From assembly GCF_000801105.2 (NCBI RefSeq), contig NC_079515.1, positions 21,413,407 to 21,477,406 of the forward strand: a DNA stretch of 64,000 nucleotides, read 5' to 3'. The notes beneath the pieces are model-generated. The model saw only the letters and a list, made by a program, of their open reading frames with translations, ran no database searches and was not told the DNA's origin. The stretch's first letter is position 1; the number at the start of each line of letters is the position of its first letter. Of the stretch, positions 42,421 to 54,897 are shown one piece after another. Origin of the DNA: Raphanus sativus (lineage: Eukaryota > Streptophyta > Magnoliopsida > Brassicales > Brassicaceae). Position numbers and translations under genes: made by a program.

Positions 42421-43060
42421 ATCTATTGAGAAAAAATCTACAATGCCAAAATGTAGTCTTCCTTCGTCTGATCTCACATTGCACGCCTTTGCTGATGCTG
42501 ATTGGGGGACCTGTCCTGATTCTCGCCGTTCTGTTTCTTGATTATGTGTGTTTCCTTGGTGGTTCACTTATCTCCTGGAAATCCAAGAAATAAAATGTAG
42601 TCAGTTGAAGTAGTACGGAGACTGAGTACATGAGCTTAGCCAATGCTATTTGTGATCTTCTTTGGCTACACCAACTATTGAATGCTTTCAAGATCACCGT
42701 CAAGCTTCCTGTTACTCTCTTATGTGACAGTAGTCAGCTCTTCATCTGGCAGCCAATCCTATATTCCATGAGAGGACGATACATGTGGAACTTGACTGCC
42801 ATGTTACTTGGGATCGCATGAAGTCTGGCTTCCTCAACACGTTACATGTTACTTCCGCTCATAACATAGCTGATTCTGACAAAAGCTCTGCAACCTGCGC
42901 CATTTCGTTTCTTTTTGTTCATATTATTAATCTAAAACCTTTATCTTTCTCTTCTTCCTCAAGATTAAAGGCTTGTGGGGTCGTATTATGTTAGTAACCA
43001 CGTGATGTTCACGTGATGTGTTGAGTCAGTTAGAGAAATTAGATTAGTGTATGATTATTC
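42421..43060 (+). pseudogene. Ty1/copia retrotransposon relic (RNase H end)
   Basis: Plus-strand blocks in order are LHAFADADWGTCPDSRRSVS, VFLGGSLISWKSKK, then LANAICDLLWLHQLL with VTLLCDSSQL and RGRYMWNLTAM, and RMKSGFLNTLHVTSAHNIAD. These are the RNase H and C-terminal motifs of copia polyproteins, spread over several frames with stops. No LTR pair is visible. Confidence 0.85.
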
Positions 43061-43074
43061 ACTTGTATATATAC

Positions 43075-43105
43075 ACTAGGGTCGGCCCGCCCTTCGGGCG
43101 GGATA
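43075..43105 (-). mobile_element. Helitron 3' terminus (minus strand), element extends right
   Basis: A-CTAG is followed by GGTCGGCCCGCCCTTCGGGC GGG, a strong GC hairpin close to the CTAG end. I could not place the 5' end with confidence; it should lie to the right. A second, weaker end-like sequence occurs at 43872-43900 (CTAAGGTGGGTCCGCGCTAC). Confidence 0.55.
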
Positions 43106-44805
43106 TAATTTACTTGTGATATATAAAACGATAATATTATATATAAATTATTCCTGTTATATTTATTTTTTGTTTTGAAAATTTTGGGTTTATATTATGC
43201 ATAATTCATTAGTTTTGTTATTGCTTTTCTTTTTTTAGTCTTGGTGCACTAAATTAACTTTTTAATACAACTGTTTAGTGGAGCTATGTTTTATTTTTAT
43301 TTTTAGGCTGTAAAACTTGTAGAACTTCATTAATGTTTTATTGTTAAATTATTGTATATTATATCTTTATTCAGTAAGTGAAGTTATATATATATATATA
43401 TCACTATTAGATTCGTGACATAGAATTTTTAAAAGAGGAAAATATATCAGATTCAATGTTTTTAATTTTCATTGATCTATGGGAAAAATATTGTGAATGG
43501 GTTTTATACATTTTCAAAAACATATAAGTAAAATCATAACAATAGAATGTATAAGTTTTTAATGTATTTTGGTTTTATTTATTTTGTATATATTGTTTTT
43601 TTAATATATGAATTTTTGGTTTTCTTGCTGTATCAATTTTTAATTTTTCTAAATTTAAATTTGGTGACAAAAAAATGTTCGTTAAATACACTGCTAAACA
43701 TTTTTTATTTTCTTGAGTTTGATAAAATCAAAAGATCAATACCGTAAATAGGTATTGTGATCTTTATAACCCGAATGTCCTGAATTGTTCTAAAAATAAG
43801 TATTGTGAGAAATAAAAAATAGTAAAAAAATATCTATTACTAAACATATATTAAACACCAGTATATAGAAAACTAAGGTGGGTCCGCGCTACGCACATGA
43901 TTTGGTGTATCGGTTTTTATGAAATATATAACTTTTTGTAAACGTTTTTCTATGTTCGGATGGTTTTTAGTAGGGCTATGGAAATATCTGTAAATTTTGA
44001 TTCGATTTGTTATCCGTTTCGAATCAAACCGAAAAATCCGGATATATATAACTCTACGAAGAAAAAAACATAATAATATTAAATATCCTTAAGAAACAAA
44101 TCAAAGCACAAATACTAATATCTTTAAGAATGGATATTCGATCTGATCCGTTATATGAATATATAGACATATATTTAAATAATTATATATATAAGTTATA
44201 CAAATATTGTATTTAATATAAAGTTTTCAGTATTTTTATTTACTATATTTATTACATTAGTTATTATAGTGTTAAAAAGTAAATAAACTTTTTTTTCAAT
44301 AGTTGTTTTTTTTGTTTTTTGTTATACTTGAGGATTAATTTTTGCTTTATGTTATGGTGCAATTATAATGGGTTAATATGGTTATTGAATGTATTGTAAC
44401 ATAATTAACCACGTTGAATTGTTGACTAAAGAGTAATAAATTTCTTAGCCTTTTTTTGTTTCTTTTGTTGGATGTTTCTGGTTATATTTGCTTATATATA
44501 CTGACTTAATTTATTAATGTGTTTATTAATAAGAAAAAAATGTAAAAATAAAAAATATAAATGCTAGCAAAAAAAGGTAACAAATGTATTATTTTAAATG
44601 AAGAAAATGAGCGTGGCATTTATCCGAATTTAAACACTGATAAATATTTATTTCAATTTAGAAACATTAATTCCTTCTTATGTTGTTAAAGGAAAGATAC
44701 ATGAGTTCTTTACTTTATCGGTTCTAACATACATAGGTTTGAATCTACATATGTTAATTTCATTAGTTATTTAATATCTATTTCTATGCTTTCATGTTTT
44801 ATATA
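43106..44805. other. AT-rich repeat-derived spacer
   Basis: Low-GC sequence, probably interior of one or two Helitrons. I find no gene. Confidence 0.4.
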
Positions 44806-45062
44806 GGCTCTAACTGGTGACCACAAAAGGAATAATAGGAACAAAGAGGAATTGAATGCAGAGGAACAAAATAATAGGAATACTTATTCCTTCTTGTTCC
44901 TTGCCAGATTTTATAAGGAATATTTTTACTTTATAATTCCTTAAATTAAAAGGAATGAGAAGTAACATTAGGAAAATAATATTCCACATGAATGGTGTAA
45001 AATTTGAAGAATGAAGAGGAATTATCCATTCCCACTCATTCCTTTGGTCACCATTTAGAGCC
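44806..45062. mobile_element. MITE with ~25 bp TIRs, PIF/Harbinger-like or hAT-like
   Basis: A 257 bp element from GGCTCTAACTGGTGACCACA to the inverse TTGGTCACCATTTAGAGCC. The TIRs match at nearly all positions. It is flanked on both sides by ATA, a possible 3-bp target duplication that would favour PIF/Harbinger. It is non-coding, AGGAAT-rich inside. Confidence 0.75.
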
Positions 45063-46379
45063 ATAGTGTTTTGTAGAGCATATTTTATTAAAGTACAGTT
45101 CTGTTGTATATGTGAGAACTAATTTTCTGTTTATATATTGAAAATTTATTTAACGTATGACGTCGATGGTTAAATGTTTCTTTAAATACACATCCCTTTA
45201 TTTATTTTTGAATGGCCCTTTGTATATCAAGATGTGGCAAAAAATAGCTACAATATATTAATTGTAGTACTATGGATTATTACTAATATCAATTTTCTTT
45301 TTTAAATACCATGGCATTTTTATATCTACTATTGTATGCTTTTTTCTTTTGATTGATAATTATAGGAATCTTGTGAGTTATGTCTCGTGTTGATTTGCAA
45401 TTTATTTCCAAATTAATGCAACAAAATTTAATTAAAAATGAAAAATGTGTTAGGAATCTTGAAAGCTATGAGGGGCTCAGCTTGGAACACGTTTCTCTCA
45501 GACTCGTGACGGAGAAAACTTCATTTGCTTGACCACGACGACTTTCCTTAGCCTTAGCTAAGCTCAACTGGAGTCTTCTAAACAATTTTTATCTTTAGTC
45601 TCCATTTGATTATTTTCTTCTCTATCAATCGTGTAGACCATATACTCGTCAAGTTCTGTTTCCTTATTTTTAACCCTGTAAAAGCATAGTAAAAAAGAAA
45701 AGAAAATAAACAGTCTTTGACAAACACCCAGTCGTCTCAGTTTGACATCTCCCCATTGAAAGCCTAGTGGTGTTCGCTAATTTTGCCAGCAACCTTTGTT
45801 TCTCGAAAATGAGATACAAAACATTAGTCTGCAAGATAAGCAGATAAACTATTAAATCCACTTTGTTGTGCCAAAGCACAAACCCAATATTAATATATGC
45901 AATTATCTTTAAAGCAGAATGATCATGAATGGGTATTACATTCTGACTTTACGCCTGAGACCAAAACTAAGATTCATATCAACCTCTACAATAGCATTTG
46001 CAAGGAAGAAATATAATATTAAAATGAGGGTGAGTAAGACCAACGAAAGTAGTGTAGTTGACAAAGCGAAAGTTATATATTTCTTGAAAAAGCATACCTT
46101 ACTTTAGATAGTATTAGAACCTAAATCTGGAATCTAAGCAATTGCAGAAAAAAATCTAAATGACTTATTAGGATATAGAGGAGGTCTAACCATTAACGTT
46201 TGTATATGCATAAACGAACCAAAGCTTTCTTCTACACAATAGAAGAGGCTGCAGGAAACAGTTTCTTTGGCTTGTTTGTTCTTAGTTCAGGTTCGATGAA
46301 AAGCTGTGATAGCAAACATCAGCAATGTCATTGGCTCAGGGAGTTAAGGTTTCAATTTATTCATTAGACTTTTACCTCA
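45063..46379. other. Spacer left of the PSD fragment
   Basis: AT-rich with a few moderately GC stretches (45470-45560). No gene recognised. Confidence 0.4.
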
Positions 46380-47105
46380 ATGGATCCAATGTTGGTAGCA
46401 CCAACAGCAGCAAGTGCCATAAAACCTTGTTTCCATATCCCTTCAAGCACGACCTGTTCTCAATCAGATTAACAGCTGATGATTAGTGTCTGGAGATGAA
46501 AAGGAAAGGTTACACATATTTGGTACGTCTACAATGAAACAAAGCAATAATTACCCTTTCATTTTCAACACAGAGAATTTTTATCGTTCTAATAGCTACT
46601 CATTCACAGGATACAACAGGCCTGTAAAATTGCTTGTTTATAGAAATTAGAGAGATACCAATCGTTACAAAGATGCTTTCACAAATAGGTTGTCTACTTA
46701 AATGAGAGATTAGAGAGTAACCAAACCTGCAAATTGTCAACGAACCAATTCATTCCAGTCAGCCGGAGAGTGTATCTGATGGTAGTCCCCTGGTATTAGG
46801 TTTATCACACAATAATAGAACCCTTACATCGGACTGCAACCAAAACTCGATTATAAGTTGCAATTTTCTTGACACTTAACTCACTGCTTAGATGTTTTAA
46901 ATTTTATTTTTTTCACTGACCTAGCTGAGATGCTCTGTAGATGCCAAAGAGACTCTCAACCAAGACTTGTCGCCTTTCTCTCCAACAGCTTCCTCTTCGG
47001 ACTCGAGCTTTATGCCTTGACCTTGTGGTGGATCATACACCCGCTTCTCTGGTGGCTCTGTAGGAAAATGAACCAATGCTTTCTTCCACACAATCAAGAG
47101 AGGGT
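46380..47105 (-). pseudogene. Circularly permuted fragment of a phosphatidylserine decarboxylase gene (PSD1-type)
   Basis: Read on the minus strand, the blocks are: (1) KKALVHFPTEPPEKRVYDPP (~47100-47020); (2) SEEEAVGEKGDKSWLRVSLA (~47005-46930); (3) PGDYHQIHSPADWN (~46795-46750); (4) LLYPVNE, a frame break, then AIRTIKILCVENER (~46625-46553); (5) [20 protein letters not shown], then NIGSIE (~46455-46378). From memory of PSD1, the native order is 2-3-4-5-1. So the C-terminal block has moved in front of the others, directly fused at ~47003. Intron-like spacers with GT/AG edges remain, so this came from DNA, not mRNA. Frame breaks show it is dead as an enzyme. The native enzyme makes phosphatidylethanolamine in mitochondria. 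Confidence 0.75.
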
Positions 47106-48063
47106 TTTCACATATATTTATTCTGAACTCACACCGCCTCTTAGATCTAAACAACGCTTTGAAGAGACATCATGGGGAAGAGAAACAACGGGATTAAAGG
47201 AGAAGTCATAAATCCGACCGTTTCAGAACGTGAGAAGAAGCTCAAAGATCACCGCGTTGCCACCGCTAGAAGAGAGACAAACTCTCCGAATTAGGTTTAG
47301 AGACGACATACATCTCACCGGGCCGGACTAATCTTCCAATCTCACAGCCCAATCTCACAATACATGAACGAAGTCCATCATAAGAGGAATAAATGAAACG
47401 GTGAGTTTAATTTCCCCAGCTGACGTGTCGCTCTCTCAGGCTTGGAGTTTCCACGCTGGCGTCCTAGGTGGACACCCTCAGAGGGAAGCAAAGTCTATTT
47501 TATATAAATAGATTTTGTACAGTCACATTATCATTAACGAGATATTTTTATTCTTAATCACTTTGTTAATAATTATTATCTATAATTTTAACTACATTTT
47601 AACTAATAGAAAATAGAATTAACATTATTAAAATTATGAAATGATATTTATTTTGAAAAAATATTTTATTTTATAACGACAACTTAATTAAAACGGATGG
47701 AATATTAATGTGCTCTCATTTCTCCTTATAATACAATGTTTCTAAATCGCATGTTACCAAGAAAGATAGGCTCAAGATATGATCAGCAACAGTAAAGGAC
47801 AGAACAAAAGTTCCAGATAAGAATGTACGTGGTAGAACTGGAATATTCATAATAATTTTGTGTTTATGCATTTAACATATGATATATTGGCATATTGAAA
47901 TCGATGTCGCTACCAAATCCTTAATTAATCTTATTTACACCTTAAGGAATTATAAAATTATTAAACAACGACTGTAAGCTTCTATATATTAATTGAGCAG
48001 CATTTTTTTAAGTTGTAACATTGAGTTTAGTGCTGAGGTGTCATCACTACAGCTATTTTTAGA
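47106..48063. other. Spacer right of the PSD fragment
   Basis: A short plus-strand ORF (from ~47171, MGKRNNGIKGEVINPTVSER) and GC-richer DNA to ~47450 may belong to the same captured segment. From 47500 it is AT-rich with no gene. Confidence 0.4.
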
Positions 48064-50246
48064 TCCTCTATTAAATAAGACATAACTTACTAGAATAATA
48101 ACAGAAATGCCACTGCAGACCATTCATTAATATAACCGTAAGTTATAAAATATCTTGCGTTGGTTCGTTCACGTGATTTTCTGGGCCTTTTCCTACGGCC
48201 CATATTTTCGAATTGTTCTAAATGTGCTCACAAACTCTCAAGTCGTTCAAAAGTAGCAAAACCATATAGTATTATTTGGTCCACTAAACAACCATAAAAA
48301 AATTCACGATAACAAAATTTCTATAGAATTTTAGATACACGATTTTTTTTGTTAAAATTAGATTGTTATGACTAATGAGGTTTTAGTAGCATGATGTTTA
48401 CGTCCTTTTTAACTATAGACCATTCATTCATAAAGTTCATATGGACAATTCTTTTATAAAGTTCATATGAACATAATAATTGTTTTATTTTTTATGCTAA
48501 CATAAGGAAATGTCCTTATATATTAATTCTGGAACATTACAACATTTTTTGTAACCGTGTGTCATTGTAAGAATGATTTTCAGAATTTTTAGAAAAATAA
48601 ATTAGTCCATCTAAATATATATTAAACATATATTATATTTATTATTAAATCAACTATCAAATTAATTAGTAGTGTATAAACTATATTCTCTATTTGTTCC
48701 TTAGATAAAAGTTACAAAATTACCTAATATGGATTAACATATATATCATAATTAATGATATAAATAATAAAGATTTGATAACAATTCTTTTATCATCCAT
48801 ACTTTTATTTAATTTTATACTATTAAAATAGATTAAAAATCTCATTAAACATATAATAAACAAATTTCTTATATGCTATATTTTGAATTCTTTAAAATGA
48901 CTATAAATGGTAAAAGTCTCACACTGAATATTTTGTGATCAATGGTAACATTTTTTAGTTAAATCTATCGTTTATCTTTAATGGGTTTTGAACAATTTTT
49001 AATGATTAATCAAATGAGTCACGTACATTGTAGAATGTGTTTTGGTTAAAAAATTGTTGCATACCCAAAATCAATATGACCCATCATCACTTTCATTTAA
49101 AATTTTGCTACGATAAAAAATATAGAGTTGGGTGAACATTTGGAATCCAAAAACCGAACCAAATCCAATCCGAAAAAGTAGTACAAAATTTTAACCAAAT
49201 GGGTTATATATCCGAACAGGTTCAAAATTATTAAAATAAATTAAACAATCACATTAAACGTATAATAAAAAAATTCTTATATATTATATTTTGAATTCTT
49301 TAAAATGACTATAAATGGTAAAAGTCTGACACTGGAAATTTTGTGATCAGTGGTAACGTTTTAAGTTAAATCTGTCGTTTATCTTTAATGGGTTTTGAAC
49401 AACTTTTTAATGATTAATTGAATGAGTCACGTACATAGTAGAATGTGTTTTGGTTAAAAAATTATTGCATACCCAAAATCAATATGAACCATCATTACTT
49501 TCATTTAAAATTTTGCTATAATAAAAAATATAGAGTTGGGTGAAAACTTCGAATCCAAATAACCAAACCAAATCCAATCCAAAAAAGTAGTACAAAACTT
49601 TAACCAAATTTGTTAGATATCCGAACGGGTTCAAAATTTTGATATCTAGAGAACTGGAACCGAACCCGATCCAAACCGAAACATTTCGGGTATCCGAGTA
49701 TATTCGAACCAGATTTATAAACTTAAATATATTAATTATTTTTAAATTTCATATCTAAAAGAGAATACAAATACATAAAATAATTTTAAATTGTCCAAAA
49801 TACTTAGAAATACATAAAATAGTTATAAGTACATATTTAAAATAGCTTAATGATACTCAAAATACTAAAAATACTTAAAATATCTAATGATTTTCTATCC
49901 TAATATTTAAGCTAAACCAACTTTTATGTTAAGTTTAAATATATTGACATACATTATTAAAATTTATATGATATATTATTTTATTTTTAGATTTTTAAGA
50001 AATTTAAAGTATATATGAACTTTATCTTTTTAAAATAAATGAGTTATCCGAACATGTAAAAATTCAAATCATACCCGTAAAGACTCAAACCAAAAATAAC
50101 CTAACTGAACCAAATGGTACCTAAATGTCCATCCTTAATCGAATGTAAAAAAATTACTGATAATAAAATATGTATTGTGTATAATATATAAATTATAACA
50201 TATTTTAAAAAAATTTACTCCGCGTAGGGCACGGATCATCATCTAG
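48064..50246 (+). mobile_element. Probable Helitron, ~2.2 kb, with internal duplication
   Basis: The 3' end is clear: CCGCGTAGGGCACGG, then ATCATCATCTAG at 50246, followed by T. The proposed 5' end, TCCTCTATTAAATAAGACAT at 48064 after an A, fits the family pattern but is less sure. The interior is non-coding and holds a two-copy tandem duplication. Confidence 0.6.
48826..49640 (+). repeat. Two-copy tandem duplication, period ~398 bp
   Basis: TTTTGAATTCTTTAAAATGA starts at 48891 and again at 49289. Flanking blocks (TGGTAAAAGTCT.ACACTG, GAATGTGTTTTGGTTAAAAA, TATAGAGTTGGGTGAA) repeat in the same order with scattered mismatches. Confidence 0.85.
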
Positions 50247-51407
50247 TCGTGGAATAATCTCTTGCCTGTTAGTAATTTGTTCGTTGCGGTTCTCCTAGCT
50301 GTACTATTAGGGGGATTAGGTGAGTGCTGTAAATTTGGCATAAAGAAAAATCAGTGGAATCACGAAGTGAACAACTCGTTTCATATGAGGGCTATTGTTC
50401 AACTAAGATATTAACTGAAAATAACAAAACAAACAATTATATTTATTAAACTTTGCGAATTAATTAGCTTTATTTTTGTTGATTATGACATTATAACGCT
50501 AAATACAATCAATGAAGTTTTGCTCTAATTTTATATGTTACTTACAACTTACTCTAGTTCCATTAATGGACCAAACATTCACCCTCATTGTACCATATCT
50601 AATTCTTACTTTATCCCTATTAGTAGATATACTTTGGAATTCACTTTGCAATATTAGTCACTAAAAATATATTCACGAATAAGAAAAATAAAAAATAAAA
50701 ATAACAACAAGGCCAAAGTGTTATAAAACATCATGAATGTGGAAAATAAATTATCCAGATATCCTCATATTGTAATAAATAAATATAGTGTATCAACGTT
50801 AAAGTAAAAAGTAATGAGAAATTATTTGAAATACCATAAGTTAGATACCACTTAAAAATATATTTAATCAAAATACCCAAATATTTTGGATTTAGGGTTC
50901 AATGATTATTGTTTAGTGTTTATCTGTATATTTAATTACAGGATTAAGCTTAGTTTATAAACCTCTATAAATGTTTTATAAATGATTATTAAACATTTAA
51001 AATGATTTAGCAGGATTATATTGATATTTTTGATCACAAATTTAAGGTATTTATGAAAATAGTTATGTAAATTTGAAAATAGCATCAAGTTTTTGGTAAA
51101 ATTAGAATTCCCCTAAAAATATTTTGAGAAGAAAAAAAACCCAAATAGTACACTGGCAAATTTGTGAGATGAAACAAAATTAGTTCTATTGTCCAAACAT
51201 CATCAAGAATCAAACATTTAAATCTTTTTTGAGGACTTTGATGCATTGAGGTGAAACATGATATACTCTTTTTCCTTTTTGTCTCAACATTTTTTGTGAG
51301 TGACGCTGATTATACCAGAAAATAATTTTTTATTTATTTTAAAAAAATAATCTTTAACAAAAGACGAATCAGAAAATAATAAATAAATAAATAAATAAAT
51401 AAAAATA
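50247..51407. other. Spacer upstream of RCI3
   Basis: AT-rich, no gene seen. It ends in an (AAAT)n run at ~51380-51404. Confidence 0.5.
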
Positions 51408-51650
51408 TATTCCCTCCGTTTCATATTAAGTGTTATTGTAGAGGAAAATTTTCGTTACAAAATAGATGTCGTTTTAGTTTTTCGATGTAGAATTTATTGA
51501 TTTTATTCTGCAATTTATTTTTCTATTGGTTGAAATAGAAGTAGGTGTATGAGTAATTGTATTTTTATATGGAAAATATGCAAAATTAATTGATTTCTTA
51601 ATTCAAATGCAAAAGTGTCAAACGACACTTATTCAAAAAGAGAGGGAGTA
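51408..51650. mobile_element. MITE, Stowaway-like, in the RCI3 promoter
   Basis: A ~243 bp element from TATTCCCTCCGTTTCATATT, then AAGTGTT, to the inverse AACGACACTTATTCAAAAAG, then AGAGGGAGTA. TA borders both sides. CTCCCTCCGTTTC is the classical plant Stowaway end. It ends only ~75 bp upstream of the RCI3 TATA box. Confidence 0.75.
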
Positions 51651-51725
51651 ACACGTAAGAGCACATAGGTAGCTTAGATGGACCCCATGCACCCAGGCAC
51701 ACATTACCAACCAGTCAAAATGTTC

Positions 51726-51734
51726 TATATAAAC
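51726..51734 (+). promoter_or_regulatory. TATA box of RCI3
   Basis: TATATAAAC, 98 bp upstream of the ATG at 51824. Confidence 0.65.
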
Positions 51735-51823
51735 AACCTCCAAGTTCCAACGTCTGAATACACCACACATTGAACATAGTCCTCCCAAAATATACATTGT
51801 CTCAGAAAACCACAAATATAAAG

Positions 51824-53751
51824 ATGAATTGCCTGAGAACTATTGCTCTGTCCCTCTCTCTTTTACTTGTGGGATTGGTCGGGCCAATCCAAGCTCAGTT
51901 ACAGATGAACTTCTACGCCAACACTTGTCCAAACGCCGAAAAGATTGTTCAAGATTTTGTTTCAAACCACATTTCTAATGCTCCTTCCCTTGCCGCTACT
52001 CTCTTACGGATGCATTTCCACGATTGTTTTGTTAGGGTAAACCATTTTTCATCTTTTTAATAGAACATGCTATTTTGGCTACTGAATTAATAACAAGGAT
52101 ATACGATATATCTACATGTAGGGCTGTGATGGATCAGTGCTTATAAACTCAACGTCAGGAAATGCGGAGAGAGACGCAACGCCTAACCTAACGATTAGAG
52201 GGTTTGGCTTCATCGAGGCAATCAAAACTCTGCTTGAAGCTCAGTGTCCAGGAGTCGTCTCTTGCGCTGATATTATCGCTCTAGCATCTAGAGACGCCGT
52301 AGTTTTCACCGTAAGCAACATTTATATTCACAAAACATAATTGTAAATTACTATTTCTAGTATTTGTCGTCATAAACTATGGTATGCTGTAGGGAGGACC
52401 AAGCTGGAGTGTACCGACCGGAAGAAGAGATGGGAGGATATCGAACGTATCAGAGGCATTAGCTAACATTCCTCCTCCAACCAGTAACTTCACCAATCTT
52501 CAGACACTCTTTGCAAACCAAGGACTTGATCTTAGGGACCTTGTCTTACTCTCTGGTAATTTTTTTTCCCTCTTTGGTAAAGTTTAAACCTTAATACTCA
52601 AAGATCGTTAAACAGTAGTTAAGCGACTTGTAGTCAGTGCCGTGCCAAGGAACTTTGACGCCTAAGGCAAATTTGTTTTTTTTTTACAAATTCTAAATAG
52701 TAGTTATAAAAATATTTAAAATTATACATAGTTTGTAAAAGAACTAAAGAAAGAAGTTAAAATATTTAAAAGATTTCTTACATAAATGTTTTCTTTTTGT
52801 CTTACAAACAACTAAATTTTTATGGTATAAGAAACAAATATAGTTACTCTTAAAAATAAAAATTTAAATTATTAGAATATTTGTTAAGATAAGAAAAATA
52901 ATCAAGAAAATATGAGTGAAAGAGAGGATTGAACTCATGTGAAAGCACATCTACAAAGACACTAAAACCACTATACCATAAGTGATTTAGTATCATAGAA
53001 GACCTTAAAAATTCATAATCTTTAGGAGACCTAAGACAAATACCTTTTCGGTCACACTACAAGCACAGCTGTACTTGTAGGGGACTAGTGGTTAAATGGA
53101 ATTGCGCCGTTTATACTGATATTTTCTTAATCAATTTTGAAAAATAGTTTCGGAATATTTTCTGCTATAATGGATACTATGGCCCCATTTACCCTGCTTT
53201 TTAGAAAACTGGTAAAAGTTGTAAGTCTCAAATGCAATTTTATTGTCTCAAAACATTTGACCTACGTTTTTGTTTATAAAACATAGTAGCTTGCGATTCA
53301 AGCTTTTCTTTAAAAAATGTGGTCTGTTATAACAGGGGCACACACTATCGGAGTATCTCACTGCTTCTCTTTCGCAAACCGTCTCTACAACTTCACGGGT
53401 CGTGGAGACCAAGATCCGGCCTTAGACAGCCAATACGCAGCCAATCTAAAGTCCAGGAAATGTCCTAGCCTCAATGATAACACGACCATCGTGGAGATGA
53501 ATCCAGGGAGTCGTAAAACGTTTGATCTTAATTACTACCAGATGGTTCTCAAGCGTAGAGGTCTGTTTCAATCAGACTCTGCTCTCACCACCAACCCAAC
53601 AACGCTCTCAAACATAAACCAGATCTTGAAAGGTTCGGTGGAGAGCTTCTTCTCTGAGTTTGCAAAGTCGATGGAGAAAATGGGTCGGATCAATGTCAAG
53701 ACTGGGTCAGCAGGAGTGATTAGAAGGCAATGCTCAGTTGCAAATAGTTAA
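51824..53751 (+). CDS. RCI3: Class III peroxidase RCI3 (PRX3-like)
   Basis: Four exons (51824-52036, 52122-52310, 52393-52555, 53336-53751) join in frame to 981 nt (326 residues). The ATG at 51824 starts a signal peptide (MNCLRTIALSLSLLLVGLVG) and follows the TATA box; an in-frame ATG at 51770 is too close to the TATA box. The mature protein begins QLQMNFYANTCPNAEKIV. The distal site is RMHFHDCF (Arg62, His66), VSCADIIALASRDAVVFTGG follows, and the proximal His191 is in [10 protein letters not shown]. The end is RRQCSVANS. Near identity to Arabidopsis RCI3, a root peroxidase linked to cold, desiccation and K+-deficiency ROS responses. Intron 3 (780 bp) is expanded by a repeat. Confidence 0.95.
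52630..53095. repeat. Unclassified repeat in RCI3 intron 3
   Basis: The segment begins GTCAGTGCCGTGCCAAGGAA, then CTTTGACGCCTAAGGC, and ends near TACTTGTAGGGGACTAGTGG. It accounts for most of the unusual length of this intron. I recognise the general look of a dispersed Brassica repeat but no family. Confidence 0.4.
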
Positions 53752-54052
53752 GTGGTGCAAAACTTAAGTATATGGGAGTTTGTGTCTTTATTTTGCGAAA
53801 ATAATAAGGATAGTGATATGATGATTGTAATGATTGTGATGTGACCATCCAAAAGCATTAAAGAAAATATTATGTGAAATATAACCATTCTGATACATTC
53901 GAGTGTTTAAAAGAAAAAAAAAAGCCAATAGAAAAAGAGAAATTATTATTTGAAATATAACCATTGTTGTATAAAGTTTGTATCATTACGATGTAGGGCT
54001 CGCTCAGTTGAATTGAAGAGAAAAAAACTCTGCCCTCATCACACAGTCTACT

Positions 54053-54599
54053 TCATCTTCTTCTTGCAAGAACTATGCCTGTAACAATAGCTGTCCCTGC
54101 TACTGCAATTGCCACTGATGATAATATCCTCTTCACTGTAAACACTGAGTCGTCGCTCGGTATCCCCATAAGATCCTCTATCTGTAAATTCCATGAAAGT
54201 ATGAAATAAACCACAACCCGGAAACGAATAATAAGACTGTCAAAATTTCACAGCAACGAACCGATACAGGTTGCTTCCAATTATTCTTGATTCCATTAAC
54301 ATGCCCACTGCCGACAACTGCCACAACCGTGTTGTACTCACTTGCAACTCTCAGCAAAGAGAATGCCATGTACCTGAGAGTTTCATTTATGTTGCCACAC
54401 CAATCAAATCATTAATCATCTCTACATTTGCTAATAGCCTAATACCAATACTCCTATTTCAGTTTTCAGATTATGATTCATGATAAGAAAACACTAACCT
54501 GTCTCGCTCATACACAAGTGTTTCCATGAGGGATGGAAACTCCTTGCTCAGTTCTTCGATCAACAGTGTTATCGAATCCAAAGTTTCCATTTCTTGCGG
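54053..54599 (-). CDS. TraB-domain protein, C-terminal three exons
   Basis: Exons 54599-54499, 54373-54262 and 54181-54053 join in frame to 342 nt (113 residues). They encode LDSITLLIEELSKEFPSLME, then ERDRYMAFSLLRVASEYNTV, VVAVVGSGHVNGI (the conserved TraB/PrgY GxGHxxGI motif) and a C-terminal membrane anchor VKRILSSVAIAVAGTAIVTG ending ARRR. It occupies the place of At1g05270. Exon 54599 starts at a good acceptor (CGCTTCAG), so upstream exons are expected. None is visible in the remaining 9.4 kb, which is filled with repeats. Either they lie beyond 64000 across a giant intron, or the gene is truncated. Plant TraB proteins are mitochondrial/ER outer-membrane proteins; exact role here is unknown. 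Confidence 0.8.
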
Positions 54600-54897
54600 C
54601 TGAAGCGATTCAAATTTATCATAGATTGAGATATATTAGATATGACTAATCACAGTAAATTACATACGTGATTATATTAAGGGAAAATTGCCAAATATAA
54701 CTCACAACTTGATTTCAAATGCAAAAGTATATCCAAACTTGAATTAAATGCAGAAGTAACTTAAAAGACTATTGAAATTACAACTAACCCCTTATGACCA
54801 AAAAAAAAAACAGTTTTTTTACGTTTTTAACCTCAGCAAGTCTTCTGGCCAGACGACTTTCAAGTAAGTCGTCCAGACGACTTATTTGAAAGTCGTC

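Noticed and set aside
47171..47296. Plus-strand ORF starting MGKRNNGIKGEV
   Set aside because: Only ~41 codons, overlaps the captured PSD segment region, and no family resemblance.
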